Notes: generated by a model from the sequence alone, not told the origin. DNA of 64,000 bases from Natribaculum breve (GCF_023008585.1 NZ_CP095390.1:2046001-2110000); one strand, 5' to 3'. Shown: positions 9,490 to 18,688, counted from the first letter of the stretch. Program-made: numbers and translations.

Positions 9490-11172
9490 ATGTCACGGGA
9501 ACCAACAGTAGATCGTCGGTCCGTTCTGAAGGCGGCCGGTGGTGCTGCAGCGACGATGGCCGTCGCAGGATGTCTGGGCGGCGACAGCGACGACGGCGAG
9601 AACAGCGGCGGGCCCCTCGTGTACGGCCGCGGGGCGGACTCGGCGACGCTCGACCCGCAGGCGACCAGTTCCGGCGAGGACGCGAAGGTCATCAACCAGG
9701 TGTACGATCGGCTCGTCCACTTCGAAGCCGGCGAGTCCACCCTGGTTTCGGGTCTCGCCGAGGATTACGGCCTCGAAGAGACCACGACCACGCTCACGCT
9801 TCGCGAGGGCGTGACGTTCAGCAACGGCGACGAACTCACGGCCGAGGACTTCATCGCCACGTACCGTCGGTTCGTCGACGAGGAGTACGACTACTTCATC
9901 GGAACGGGGGACGAGGAGGACGACGAGGACGGCGCAACTCAGTCGTTCTACGGTCCGTACCTCTTCGGGCCGGTCGAGTCCGTCGAGGCGACCGGCGACT
10001 ACGAACTCGAGATCGAACTCGAGAAGCGCTACGCACCGTTCCTCCGGTCGCTCGCCGTGTTCGCGATGGCCGTACTGCCGAAAAGCGAGATCGAGAACGA
10101 CCACGACTTCGGTACCGATCCGATCGGCACCGGCCCGTTCACGTTCGACACCTGGGAGACCGGCAACCAGCGCATCCGGCTGTCGCCGAACGAGGAGTAC
10201 TGGGGTGAGACGCCCAAGGTCGACGAACTGGTCTTCGAGGCGATCGGCGAGAACTCCTCGCGCGCCCAGGCGCTCGGCAACGGCGAGGTGGACATCATCG
10301 ACGGCGTCGGTGCCGCCCAGTCGGAGGTCATCGAGGGCTACGACAACGCCGCCCTCGAGCGCACTCCGGGGATGACCATCGGCTACATGGCGTTCAACAT
10401 GGACCGCGTCGAGGAGTTCCGCGACAGGCGGGTCCGCCAGGCGATCAGCCACGCGATCGACACCCAGGCGATCGTCGAGAACATCTACCGCGGGCTGGCG
10501 ATCCAGGCCAGCCAGCCGCTGCCTCCGACGGTGATGGGGCACGACGAGGACCTCGATCCCTACGAGTACGACCCCGATCGGGCCCAGGAACTGCTCGCCG
10601 AGGCCGACCTCGGCGACGGCTTCTCGTTCGAACTCGCGACGATGACGAACCCGCGGCCGTACTTCGCCTCACCGGTCCAGACGGCCGAGACGGTTCGCTC
10701 GAACCTCGACGAGGTCGGCATCGACGTCGAGATCAACGAGCAGTCCACGTGGGACGCCTACCTCGATTACACCGCGGAGGGGAAACACGACGCCTGTTTC
10801 CTCGGCTGGATCTCCGACAACGCCGACCCGGACAACTTCTACAGCCCGCTGCTCCACCCCGGCGTCGCCGTCGAGGACGTCCCGGACGGCCAGGACTGGG
10901 TGAGCTTCGACGCCGAAGAGTACAACGACGGCAGTCGCTCGGCGTGGGCGAACACCGAGTTCATGGAACTCGTCGAAGAGGCCCAGCAGACCTACGACGA
11001 GGGCGAGCGCGAGGAGATGTACCTCGAGACCGCCGAGATCGTCCACGAGGAAGCGCCGTGGGTCTTCATGACCCACACGGAAGAGCTCCGCGGGGTGCAC
11101 GAACGCGTCGACGGCTACGTCATCGAGGCGATCGGCGGCCCGTTCCTCAACCTCGTCGAACTCGGGGAGTAA
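9490..11172 (+). CDS. Peptide ABC transporter substrate-binding lipoprotein
   Basis: Extracellular binding protein of the DppA/OppA family (SBP_bac_5), 560 residues. The N-terminus has a Tat motif (DRRSVLK) and a lipobox (AVAGC), so it should be exported folded and anchored by a lipid on Cys. Family features are the YDRLVHFE and VTFSNGDELTAEDFIATYRR regions, the ATGDYELEIEL strand and the C-terminal WISDNADPDNFYSPLLHP motif. It captures peptides or similar solutes and hands them to the permeases encoded immediately downstream. An acidic linker follows the lipobox, as is usual in haloarchaea. The exact ligand is not determinable. Confidence 0.93.
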   Translation: MSREPTVDRRSVLKAAGGAAATMAVAGCLGGDSDDGENSGGPLVYGRGADSATLDPQATSSGEDAKVINQVYDRLVHFEAGESTLVSGLAEDYGLEETTTTLTLREGVTFSNGDELTAEDFIATYRRFVDEEYDYFIGTGDEEDDEDGATQSFYGPYLFGPVESVEATGDYELEIELEKRYAPFLRSLAVFAMAVLPKSEIENDHDFGTDPIGTGPFTFDTWETGNQRIRLSPNEEYWGETPKVDELVFEAIGENSSRAQALGNGEVDIIDGVGAAQSEVIEGYDNAALERTPGMTIGYMAFNMDRVEEFRDRRVRQAISHAIDTQAIVENIYRGLAIQASQPLPPTVMGHDEDLDPYEYDPDRAQELLAEADLGDGFSFELATMTNPRPYFASPVQTAETVRSNLDEVGIDVEINEQSTWDAYLDYTAEGKHDACFLGWISDNADPDNFYSPLLHPGVAVEDVPDGQDWVSFDAEEYNDGSRSAWANTEFMELVEEAQQTYDEGEREEMYLETAEIVHEEAPWVFMTHTEELRGVHERVDGYVIEAIGGPFLNLVELGE

Positions 11173-11229
11173 CGGTCGACGAACAACCGATGACTCCGTA
11201 TGAACGTACGTAACGACGACAGGTAGCAC

Positions 11230-12243
11230 ATGATTAGTAAGCGATTTCTGCTCAAGCGGCTGCTCTTGCTCGTTCCGGTCGTGCTGGGAGTGGCCACGTT
11301 CGTCTTCGCCATCCTCCATCTGTCGCCGGGGAACCCCGCCCGGACGATCGCCGGACAGCGCGCCTCCGAGGAGTTCGTCCGACAGATCGAGAGCGACCTC
11401 GGCCTGAACGATCCGATCTACGTCCAGTACGGGCGATTCCTCTGGAACGCGATCCAGCTCGACTTCGGTAACTCCTACGTCATTCGCAGGGGAACGCCCG
11501 TGACCGAGGTGTTGCGCGATCGGTTCCCGGTCACCCTCGAGTTGGCCATCTACGGACAGCTCGCGGGGATCGTCTTCGGGATCCCGCTCGGCATTTTAAG
11601 CGCCGTCAAACAGGACTCCGTGACGGACCACCTGACCCGCATCGGCGCGCTCACCGGCATCAGCGTCCCGATCTTCTGGAGTGGACCGTTGCTCATCCTG
11701 GTGTTCGCAACGATGCTCGACGTGCTCCCGACCACCGGGCGCATCTCGAGCGATTACTCGGTCGATGCGGTGACGGGGCTGATCACCGTCGACGCGCTGC
11801 TGTCCGGAAACGTCGACGCCTTCCTCTCTGCCGTCCAGCACATGCTGTTGCCCTCGCTGGTCATCGGCGTCTACTCGATGGCGCTGATCTCCCGGATGAT
11901 GCGCTCGTCGATGCTCGAGGTGATCCGCCAGGACTACATGCGCACCGCCCGCGCGAAAGGCCAGGGAGCGAAGATCACGGTCATGAAACACGGCTTCCGG
12001 AACGCACTGATCCCGGTGGTCACCATCATCGGCATCCAGTTCGGCTCGCTGCTCGGCGGGGCCGTCCTCACGGAGACGGTGTTCAACATCACGGGCATCG
12101 GCGTCCTGCTCGTCGAGGCGATCAGCGTCGGCGACTACCCGGTCGTCCAGGGGACCGTCCTGCTGTTTGCGTTCCTGTTTACGCTGGTGAACCTGGGCGT
12201 CGACGTCACCTACTCGATACTCGATCCGAGGATCGAACAATGA
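11230..12243 (+). CDS. Peptide ABC transporter permease, DppB type
   Basis: Membrane protein of 337 residues with about six transmembrane segments. It belongs to the binding-protein-dependent transport permease family of the DppB subgroup. The N-terminal sequence MISKRFLLKRLLLLVPVVLG with the following H-L-S-P-G-N-P is typical of DppB/OppB. The cytoplasmic EAA loop that contacts the ATPase is visible as DYMRTARAKGQG near residue 240. Its stop overlaps the start of the next permease (ATGA), which indicates translational coupling. It forms the heterodimeric channel with the DppC-type protein. Confidence 0.93.
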   Translation: MISKRFLLKRLLLLVPVVLGVATFVFAILHLSPGNPARTIAGQRASEEFVRQIESDLGLNDPIYVQYGRFLWNAIQLDFGNSYVIRRGTPVTEVLRDRFPVTLELAIYGQLAGIVFGIPLGILSAVKQDSVTDHLTRIGALTGISVPIFWSGPLLILVFATMLDVLPTTGRISSDYSVDAVTGLITVDALLSGNVDAFLSAVQHMLLPSLVIGVYSMALISRMMRSSMLEVIRQDYMRTARAKGQGAKITVMKHGFRNALIPVVTIIGIQFGSLLGGAVLTETVFNITGIGVLLVEAISVGDYPVVQGTVLLFAFLFTLVNLGVDVTYSILDPRIEQ

Positions 12244-13208
12244 GTTCCGAAACCACCTCTCAACGAACGGACAAGGACCAGTACCGCCGAGGGTTCTTCG
12301 AGCGGCTCCGCCAGTCGTCGTTTCTCTCCGAACTGCTGTCGAACCGCCTCGCCCTCCTCGGACTGGGAATCATCCTGCTGATCGTCGTCGTCGCGGTGCA
12401 GGCGCGACTGTTCCTCGACCTCGAGGCGATCAAAGCCACCCAGCTCGGGACGAACCCGTCGATGGCCGGCCCCTGTGGCGAACGCAGCGTGATCGCCGCG
12501 ATCCAGTCCGCCGGCTCCTGTGCACACCCGATGGGGACCGACCTCCAGGGACGGGACATCTTCGACCGCGTTCGCTACGGCGCGTGGCTGGCACTGAAGT
12601 ACGGGACGGTCACCGTCGCCGCGTCGACCGCACTCGGCGTCGGCCTCGGGACCATCGCGGCCTACTACGGCGGCTGGATCGACAACCTCATCATGCGGAC
12701 GATGGACGTCCTGCTGGCGTTTCCAAGCCTGCTACTCGCGCTCGCGCTCGTGGCCATCTTCGGTGCTGGCCTCTGGAAGGCCGTCATCGCGCTCACGCTC
12801 GTCTACACGCCGCGGTTCGCCCGCGTCGTTCGCGGTGCCGCACTGAAGGTGCTCGAAGACGAGTACATCGAGGCGACGGTCTCGCTCGGCGCACGCGACA
12901 GGCGCGTCATCCTCAGGCACGTCCTGCCCAACGCCATCGCGCCGATCACCGTCCAGAGTACGCTGAACTACGGGCTGGCGATCATCGACATCGCCGCGCT
13001 CTCGTTTCTCGGCTTCGGTGCGAGCGCCGGCACGCCCTCGTGGGGGCTGATGCTCTCGAACGGCGTCGACCAGGGGCTGCTGTCGGGCCACTGGTGGTGG
13101 TCGTTCTTCCCCGGCCTGTTGCTCGCGCTCACCGTGCTCGGGTTCAACCTGCTCGGTGACGGAATGCGCGACGCGCTCGATCCGCGGATGCGCGAGGCCG
13201 TCGACTGA
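12240..13208 (+). CDS. Peptide ABC transporter permease, DppC type
   Basis: Membrane protein of 322 residues with an N-terminal cytoplasmic tail, a first transmembrane helix near residues 38-58 and five more in the C-terminal permease domain. The periplasmic-side loop contains the HPMGTDLQGRDIFDR motif characteristic of DppC/OppC, and the EAA loop is ASLGARDRRVILRHVLPN-like. It overlaps the upstream permease by 4 bp, so both are made in equal amounts. An extra Cys pair (residues about 80-95) lies in the extracellular loop. Confidence 0.93.
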   Translation: MSSETTSQRTDKDQYRRGFFERLRQSSFLSELLSNRLALLGLGIILLIVVVAVQARLFLDLEAIKATQLGTNPSMAGPCGERSVIAAIQSAGSCAHPMGTDLQGRDIFDRVRYGAWLALKYGTVTVAASTALGVGLGTIAAYYGGWIDNLIMRTMDVLLAFPSLLLALALVAIFGAGLWKAVIALTLVYTPRFARVVRGAALKVLEDEYIEATVSLGARDRRVILRHVLPNAIAPITVQSTLNYGLAIIDIAALSFLGFGASAGTPSWGLMLSNGVDQGLLSGHWWWSFFPGLLLALTVLGFNLLGDGMRDALDPRMREAVD

Positions 13209-13211
13209 TCG

Positions 13212-13565
13212 ATGGACGCAGACGACCCCGCGGACACCGAATCGCCGTGGCCGCCGCTCTCTCGACTCGGCGCGACGTTCGCCGCGGGCGCGGTCGCCGG
13301 TGCAGTGACGTTCGTCGCGCTCGCGGTCGGAACCGACGCCGACGCGAGCGCACAGGCGTTCTCGCTCGGCGCGCTGGTCTTCGGTGCCGCGTTGCTCGGC
13401 TGGTCGACCGCCGTCCTGGCCGGGCGCGGCCTCGAGGCCACACACCGCCACCTCGAGACCGGCAGCGACTGGACGGAAGCGAAGTCCCGCCGGGCAATGG
13501 TGGTGCTCTGTGCGTTCGGGCTGGGCGGGATGGTCGGTGCCTCGATCGCGACCGCGCTCGCGTGA
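13212..13565 (+). CDS. Small haloarchaeal membrane protein
   Basis: Protein of 117 residues with three hydrophobic segments (about 20-41, 50-70 and 92-113). It starts 3 bp after the dppC stop, so it is probably cotranscribed with the transporter. No recognised domain or catalytic motif. A conserved-looking stretch RGLEATHRHLETGSDWTEAKSRRAM lies in the loop before the last helix. It may be an accessory of the importer or simply a downstream neighbour; nothing in the sequence decides. Confidence 0.7.
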   Translation: MDADDPADTESPWPPLSRLGATFAAGAVAGAVTFVALAVGTDADASAQAFSLGALVFGAALLGWSTAVLAGRGLEATHRHLETGSDWTEAKSRRAMVVLCAFGLGGMVGASIATALA

Positions 13566-13569
13566 CCGG

Positions 13570-14031
13570 TCAGTCCGGGAAAAACAGCGACGGGTCGTCG
13601 TGCGAGAACGTCACCCAGTTCTCGAGCGAGGAGGGGCGAACGTGAACGAGGAGGTCGTCCGCCTCGAGCGGCGACTCGACCCGCGAAAGGGAGTACTGCA
13701 TCGGAACGACGACCGCGGTCTGCGTCCGTTCGTCGAGTTCGATCGCGACGACGGCAGCGGTGTCGTCGACGATCCGGCGGTAGACCTCCGCCGCCTCGAA
13801 GGACGCGGCCTCGCGTTCGACGACCGCCTCGAGGTCGTCGTACTCGTCGTCGGCAACGAAGACGACGAGGCCGAGCCGGTCGTCGTCTCCGGCGAGCGAG
13901 ACGTCGCTCGGCCGGACGGCGAGGACCTCCCACCCCTCCTCGCGGTACTCCGTCGCGAACGCTTTCGCATCGGCGAGCAGGTCGTCCCACAGTTCGGCGT
14001 CGGGACCGTCTTCCGGAGGGTCGTCGGTCAT
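13570..14031 (-). CDS. DUF7529-type haloarchaeal protein, second paralogue
   Basis: Acidic protein of 153 residues, paralogous to the product of 6254-6799. It shares the YREEGWEVL start region, the DDEYDDLEAVVEREAASFE region, the VAIELDERTQTAVVVPMQYS strand and the C-terminal LLVHVRPSSLENWVTFSHDDP motif. It lacks the Gly/Asp/Arg-rich insert of the other copy. No signal peptide or metal motif. It is convergent with the small membrane gene before it (4 bp apart). The two paralogues bracket the peptide transporter locus, which hints at a common ancestor by local duplication. Confidence 0.75.
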   Translation of the reverse strand: MTDDPPEDGPDAELWDDLLADAKAFATEYREEGWEVLAVRPSDVSLAGDDDRLGLVVFVADDEYDDLEAVVEREAASFEAAEVYRRIVDDTAAVVAIELDERTQTAVVVPMQYSLSRVESPLEADDLLVHVRPSSLENWVTFSHDDPSLFFPD

Positions 14032-14109
14032 CGACTCCCTCCCGATCGTCCGTGCATGCTCGAGTCGGGGACGGTCGGCGCCAAAAGCCTTGTCCTCCCG
14101 TCGCCGGGA

Positions 14110-14811
14110 TCAGTCGTCGACGGCCACGCGTTCGGCGACCCGTCGCCGCCCGCCGACGAGGGCGTCCTCGAGCGCCTCGCGGACGCGGTCGGGGTCGGAC
14201 GGCCCGCCCGCAGCCGCGACGCTGCCGACCGAGTCCGGGTCGAACGGCACCGCGAGCGCGCCGTAGACCGCCTCGAGGACGTCGACGAGTTCCCCGTCGT
14301 CGACGATCAGGATGCCGGAGGCGACTGCGGCGTCGCTGCGGACGCGCTGGGCGATGCCGACGAGTTTGCCTGCGGCCACGCCGCCAGCCTGCAGCGAGTG
14401 GGTTCCGGGACAGAACGAGTCTTCGGGTTCGCCCCGCTCGAGAGCGACGCCCAGGCCCTCGAGTGCGCGCTCGACGTCGCTCGTCAGTCGCTCGTATCGC
14501 TCGTCGGTGCCGCGTCGGAAGTCGGCGACCGGTTCCGCGCGGGCGAACGCCAGCGTCGTCGCCCCGTCGTAGGCGACCGCTCGACCGCCGACGCTGCGCT
14601 CGACCGGCGGAAACCCGCGCTCGCGAGCGACGTCCCGTGCGCGGTCGTACCCCTCGAGGCAGGCGTCGCGACGGCCGAAGGCGACCTGGCGGTGGGGCGT
14701 CCAGACGCGAACCGCGGGGTCGCCGGCCGCGGCGACGTCGAGCAGTCGCTCGCTGACCTCGCGGTCGGCGTCGATCGTTTCGGCCCGACCCCGGAAGACG
14801 CGTGCGGGCAT
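14110..14811 (-). CDS. Lipoate-protein ligase A / octanoyltransferase family
   Basis: Protein of 233 residues with the biotin/lipoate A/B ligase fold, which transfers lipoyl, octanoyl or a similar acyl group to a lysine of a carrier domain. Visible motifs are TPHRQVAFGRRDA, the R-S-V-G-G-R-A-V signature (RRxGGG region variant) and the LQAGGVAAGKLVGIAQRV lysine-containing motif. ATG 14811 (MPARVFRGRAETID) is chosen over an ORF start at 15003 because the upstream part is Arg-rich and lacks family similarity. The length fits single-domain LplA-like proteins that lack the C-terminal accessory domain. The exact acyl donor is uncertain. Confidence 0.8.
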   Translation of the reverse strand: MPARVFRGRAETIDADREVSERLLDVAAAGDPAVRVWTPHRQVAFGRRDACLEGYDRARDVARERGFPPVERSVGGRAVAYDGATTLAFARAEPVADFRRGTDERYERLTSDVERALEGLGVALERGEPEDSFCPGTHSLQAGGVAAGKLVGIAQRVRSDAAVASGILIVDDGELVDVLEAVYGALAVPFDPDSVGSVAAAGGPSDPDRVREALEDALVGGRRRVAERVAVDD

Positions 14812-14944
14812 GGCAGGCGGTTGGTGCCGACGGACCAAATACTGCCGGATACCACGGTTCACAGCCGGCCGCGCCTCACGTGCGATCGGACCGCAGACCG
14901 GTATCCGGGAGTATAAACGTCCTCGCGACCGACGGGCGACATCG

Positions 14945-15808
14945 ATGGCCGTCACGCTCGGCGAGGAGATCCTCGGACAGTACGAACGGTTCACGCTGTA
15001 CAACTCGCCGTATCCCGCCCACGACGAGGGGCGAGCGGTCGACCTCTATCCCGAAACGCCGACGGACGGACGGACGACCGCGGCCCCGAGCCCCGTCGCC
15101 GGGACCGTCCTCGAGACGAAGACGGTCCGTGCGCCGCCGAAGCCGTACGCGCCGGCACACGACCACCTGATCGTACTCGAGTGTTCGGAACCCGCGTCCG
15201 TCGCGGGGCTGACCGTCCGCGTCCTCCACGTCGACCCCGCAGTCGAGGCGGGCGATCGGGTCGAGCAGGGCCAGCGCCTCGGCACGCTCGTCCGCGCCGG
15301 CTTCTTCGCCCCGTGGGTCGACAACCACCTCCACGTCGGCTTCCGCAGACCCGACCAGAACCCATACCGGGCGTCGGGGTCGCTCCCGCTCGAGGTGGGC
15401 GTCGCGGTGCGTCCGCTCGAGTGGGACGGAACGGGAACGGTCGTCGCGACGGGCGAGACCTACGCGGTCCTCGACGCGCCGGCCCACCCGGACCCCGGTA
15501 CCGAGTTCGTCGGCGTCCGCGCGGACGGCGGCGGCGTCCTCGACGGCGGCCTGCCACACTACGAGGGCGGCGGGCTACTCGGCGGGACCGACGGACCGGT
15601 TTCGCTGAACGGCGACCGACTCGGCGTCGCCAGCGACCGAACCGTCACGTGGGACGACGTGACCGCGACGGTCGACGGCGAGGCGATCACCGGGCTGTCC
15701 TTGTTCTGCGCTCGAGACGCCGACTTCGGGGCGAAGCTGATCTGCCCGGATCGGCCGCTCGAGGTCGGCCAGCGGGTGCGGGTTCGCCTCGAGTCGGCGT
15801 CGGCGTGA
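14945..15808 (+). CDS. Haloarchaeal protein with M23-like (LytM) fold features
   Basis: Protein of 287 residues with no signal peptide. The N-terminal half has H-D-E-G-R-A-V-D-L-Y-P, then a SPVAGTVLETKTVRAPP segment and HLHVGF. These resemble the lysostaphin/M23 layout (HxxxD followed by HxH) in duplicated-hybrid-motif peptidases, where a SPVAGTV strand is also common. The C-terminal half is a beta-rich domain without a recognised family. Archaea lack peptidoglycan, so a different substrate or a non-enzymatic role is likely. The ATG at 14945 is used because the longer frame extends into the opposite gene's promoter region. Assignment to M23 is an inference from motifs. Confidence 0.6.
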   Translation: MAVTLGEEILGQYERFTLYNSPYPAHDEGRAVDLYPETPTDGRTTAAPSPVAGTVLETKTVRAPPKPYAPAHDHLIVLECSEPASVAGLTVRVLHVDPAVEAGDRVEQGQRLGTLVRAGFFAPWVDNHLHVGFRRPDQNPYRASGSLPLEVGVAVRPLEWDGTGTVVATGETYAVLDAPAHPDPGTEFVGVRADGGGVLDGGLPHYEGGGLLGGTDGPVSLNGDRLGVASDRTVTWDDVTATVDGEAITGLSLFCARDADFGAKLICPDRPLEVGQRVRVRLESASA

Positions 15809-15824
15809 CGAGTCGCGTGGGCCG

Positions 15825-17288
15825 TCAGTTCTCCTGTACCGTCGCCCCGTCGACGACCCGACCGACGAACAGCGGCGTCTCGGTCGGTCGATCCCGGATA
15901 TAGAAGAGGAACGGTCGGTCGACGGTCATCTCGACGTGCTCCATCGGCGCGCTGTCCTCCATGGCGACGGCCGTCGCTGCCGCCGCCTCGGTGCCGCGTT
16001 CGTCGACCTCGACGAAGCTCTGGTGGATAATTTCGCTCACGAACAGGCCGCCGTCGTCGGTCATCCCGCTGAAGTCCGCACCGGGACCGAACGCCCGCTC
16101 CATGCCGAGTCGCTGCACGACCTCGACGAGGCTGAACGTCGACTCGACGCCGAACTTCGGGAGGGCGAGGTCGACCTCCGGAACCGACGTCTCCTCGAGC
16201 ATCGTCGCCAGCCGGTCGACGGTAAACTCCGCCTCGAACTCCTCGAACTCGCCGTCCGCCGGCAGCACGATCACCATACTGGTGTCGTCGTTGACGTACG
16301 GGAGTTCGACCAGCTGGTGGCCGTCGACCTCGGCGTAGGGCACCTCGAGCGACTGGTGCATCGTCTCGACGGCCGTCTGCTGGCCGTCGAGGCCGGTGAA
16401 CGTCAGGGGTTCGGTCTCGTCCTCGGAGAAGGGGTACTTCCAGCGTGCGACGAAGTAGATCGCGTTCGTCAGGACGAGTCTGGTCGAGGCGTCGATCGAG
16501 TTCTGTGGGAGCAGGTCCTCGATCCGGTCGTTCGTTTGCGCTTCGACCCACTCGTTGATCTGCCGGCGCGCCTCGTCGGGACTCCCCGAGAAGTCCACAA
16601 GTTGCATCCCCGCGCCGTAGTAGGCCTCGAGCAGGTCGAGGAAGTCCTCGCGGAACGGATACCCGTCTTGGCCCCACAGGGAGTTGGCGGTCGTGAACTG
16701 GAACGCGGGGCCGTCGTCCTCCCGTCTATCGCTCGAGTCCGTCGTCCGCTCGCCATTCGAGGCACGTTGCGCCTCGCCATTCGAGGCACGTTGCGCCTCG
16801 CCGTCCTCGTTGCGGCGGGCGAACTCCGCCTCGAGTGCACCGAAGGCGGGGTGGAGGTCGCCGTCCTCGAGTTCGTACCGCAGTGCGTCGGCCATCTCCG
16901 CGGCCGTCTCGCCGCGTGCGCCGGCGTAGGTCATCGCGAGCGCCACGGAGACGCTGTACGGGGAGAAAAAGAGGTTCTCGTCGGGACTGTCGGCTCGCAA
17001 CTCCTCGAGCAAGTCGAGCGAAAACGCGACGTTGCCGCGGACCTGCGTGGCGAGTGCGTCGTCGCCGATCTCGGGGTCGGTCACGAGCTCGAGTTGCGGG
17101 AACTCGGGGGCGTCGTACTCGCCGAAGCCATCACCGGTTCCGTTTCCGTTTCCGTTTCCGTTTCCGTTTCCGTTTCCGTTTCCGTTCGGCTCGTCTTCCG
17201 TTCCGTCGGGATCGTCGCCGAGACAGCCAGCAGCGCCGGCCAGCAACGCACCGGTCAGCGCCAGGACGGTCCGTCTGTCAGTCGACAT
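15825..17288 (-). CDS. Serpin family serine protease inhibitor, Tat lipoprotein
   Basis: Serpin of 487 residues that should trap a serine protease by suicide cleavage outside the cell. The N-terminus has DRRTVLALTGAL and a lipobox (GAAGC), then an Asn-Gly repeat linker (encoded by the hexamer run at 17143). The serpin core shows the hinge EVDERGTEAAAATAV before the reactive loop and the C-terminal serpin signature DRPFLFYIRD with PLFVGRVVD. By alignment to the hinge the scissile P1 residue would be Ser or a neighbour in AMEDSAP, but this is an estimate. An extra three-copy RASNGEAQ repeat interrupts the core near residue 165. Archaeal serpins are uncommon; the family call is firm. Confidence 0.92.
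   Translation of the reverse strand: MSTDRRTVLALTGALLAGAAGCLGDDPDGTEDEPNGNGNGNGNGNGNGNGTGDGFGEYDAPEFPQLELVTDPEIGDDALATQVRGNVAFSLDLLEELRADSPDENLFFSPYSVSVALAMTYAGARGETAAEMADALRYELEDGDLHPAFGALEAEFARRNEDGEAQRASNGEAQRASNGERTTDSSDRREDDGPAFQFTTANSLWGQDGYPFREDFLDLLEAYYGAGMQLVDFSGSPDEARRQINEWVEAQTNDRIEDLLPQNSIDASTRLVLTNAIYFVARWKYPFSEDETEPLTFTGLDGQQTAVETMHQSLEVPYAEVDGHQLVELPYVNDDTSMVIVLPADGEFEEFEAEFTVDRLATMLEETSVPEVDLALPKFGVESTFSLVEVVQRLGMERAFGPGADFSGMTDDGGLFVSEIIHQSFVEVDERGTEAAAATAVAMEDSAPMEHVEMTVDRPFLFYIRDRPTETPLFVGRVVDGATVQEN
17143..17184. repeat. Hexanucleotide microsatellite in the serpin gene
   Basis: Seven perfect tandem TTTCCG units (GGAAAC on the coding strand), plus one imperfect flanking unit. 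They encode a flexible (Asn-Gly)n linker between the lipid anchor and the serpin domain. Unit gain or loss keeps the frame and would change only linker length. A second repeat, a 24-bp unit encoding RASNGEAQ, lies at about 16748-16800 in the same gene. Confidence 0.9.
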
Positions 17289-17453
17289 ACGCGAACGTCG
17301 TCGAGTCGAGATAAACGCTTTCTGTAGGGTGAAACGCGCGCTTTAGCTTGGGTCAGCACGTCTCTCACCCGCCGGCCAGCGGAGTAAACGCCAGTCAACG
17401 GGCGAGACGCGGCAAGCGACGCACACAAACCGCTGGCTCGCAGACAGGTGGAC

Positions 17454-17912
17454 ATGACAGACGAGTTCGACGGACTCGAGACGTTCCTCCAGGAGTACAT
17501 CGACGACTACCACGAGTTCCTCTCGTGGCTCGGCGCGACCGTCGACGACGTCGACCAGGGGACGATGACGATGACGATCCCCTACGACGAGAAGCTCACC
17601 AACGTCCGGCCGACGGCAGACGGCACGCCGGACATCCACGGCGGGGTCGCCGCGACGCTCGTCGACACCGTCGGCGGCCTGGCGCTGCGGACCGAACTCG
17701 AGGAGCCGTTCGCCGCCGGCGTCGCGACGATCAACCTGAACGTCAACTACCTGCGTCCGGCCACGGGCGACCTCACCGCGACGGCGACCGTGGTTCGTGC
17801 GGGCTCGAGCGTCGGCGTGAGCGAGGTCGTCGTCGAGAGTCCGACGCCCGACGACGGGCCGAAGGAGGTGGCGATCGGACAGGGCGCGTATCGGCTGTTC
17901 CGCGAAGATTGA
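17454..17912 (+). CDS. PaaI-family hotdog-fold thioesterase
   Basis: Protein of 152 residues with the hotdog fold that hydrolyses acyl-CoA thioesters. The key region is HGGVAATLVDTVGGLAL (His-Gly-Gly followed by the Asp/Glu-bearing helix), and the ATINLNVNYLRPATGDL strand is typical of the PaaI/YdiI subgroup. Start ATG 17454 is preferred to GTG 17448. Cytoplasmic, no signal. It may remove CoA from dead-end aromatic or beta-oxidation intermediates; substrate unknown. Confidence 0.87.
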   Translation: MTDEFDGLETFLQEYIDDYHEFLSWLGATVDDVDQGTMTMTIPYDEKLTNVRPTADGTPDIHGGVAATLVDTVGGLALRTELEEPFAAGVATINLNVNYLRPATGDLTATATVVRAGSSVGVSEVVVESPTPDDGPKEVAIGQGAYRLFRED

Positions 17913-18024
17913 TAATGATGGCTGTGACTGGGTACCGACGCAGCCGCAAGACGGTTCGCGGTTGCGGCGGTAACGACTCGCAGCTATCGTTATGAGTACG
18001 TCAGTTCCGGCGCAACCGACGTTG

Positions 18025-18597
18025 TCAGACGAACTCGAGGTCGTCGCTCTCGACGACCTCGCCGAACAGGAAGTCGGCGTGCTCTAGGGCGTACTCGTGG
18101 TGGTCGTCCTCGATCGCGCCGATGCAGTCGTGGACCAGAAGCGGCCGGAAGTCCCGCAGGCCGGCGCTGCCGGCGGTGTGGAGCACACAGACGTTCGCGA
18201 GCGTGCCACAGAGCACGAGGTCCCTGATGCCGCGGGCGTTCAGCCACCCCTCGAGTTCGGTCTCGTGGAACGCGTCGTAGGTGTGTTTCTCGACGATCAG
18301 GTCGGCCTCCTCGGCGGGGAGTTCCTCGACGATCTCGGCCTCCCAGGAGCCCTCGAGGACGTGCTCGCCCCAGCGTTCGAACTCGTCGTAGTAGTGGGTG
18401 TCCTCGAACTGCTCGGGCGGGTGGACGTCGCGCGTGTAGACGATCGTCGCGCCGGCCTCGCGGGCCCGCTCGACGAGTTCGGCGATCGGTTCGATGACCG
18501 CCTCGCTGCCGGGGGCGTAAAGCGAGCCGTCGGGGTGACAGAAGCCGTTTTGCATGTCGACGACGACGACGGCGGTGGTATCTGGCTCGAGGTTCAT
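18025..18597 (-). CDS. Cysteine hydrolase, isochorismatase/nicotinamidase family
   Basis: Protein of 190 residues with the complete Asp-Lys-Cys triad of the family: D in VVVDMQNGFCHP (residue 14), K in IVEKHTYDAF, and C in CGTLANVCVLHTA. Residues TRDVHPPEQFED supply metal-binding Asp/His as in nicotinamidases. Nicotinamidase (nicotinamide to nicotinate) is the most attractive activity because nicotinate phosphoribosyltransferase is encoded 3.3 kb away, but other amidohydrolase activities occur in this family. It has its own promoter region upstream at 18600-18690, shared divergently with the surface protein gene. Confidence 0.82.
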   Translation of the reverse strand: MNLEPDTTAVVVVDMQNGFCHPDGSLYAPGSEAVIEPIAELVERAREAGATIVYTRDVHPPEQFEDTHYYDEFERWGEHVLEGSWEAEIVEELPAEEADLIVEKHTYDAFHETELEGWLNARGIRDLVLCGTLANVCVLHTAGSAGLRDFRPLLVHDCIGAIEDDHHEYALEHADFLFGEVVESDDLEFV

Positions 18598-18688
18598 AGG
18601 TGACGCTACGAACGCAACTTCAAAAACGTCTCCGACGACCGGGGTGTTTTTCAGGTTCGCTTTCTAACCAGTTACCATCGATCCGCCA

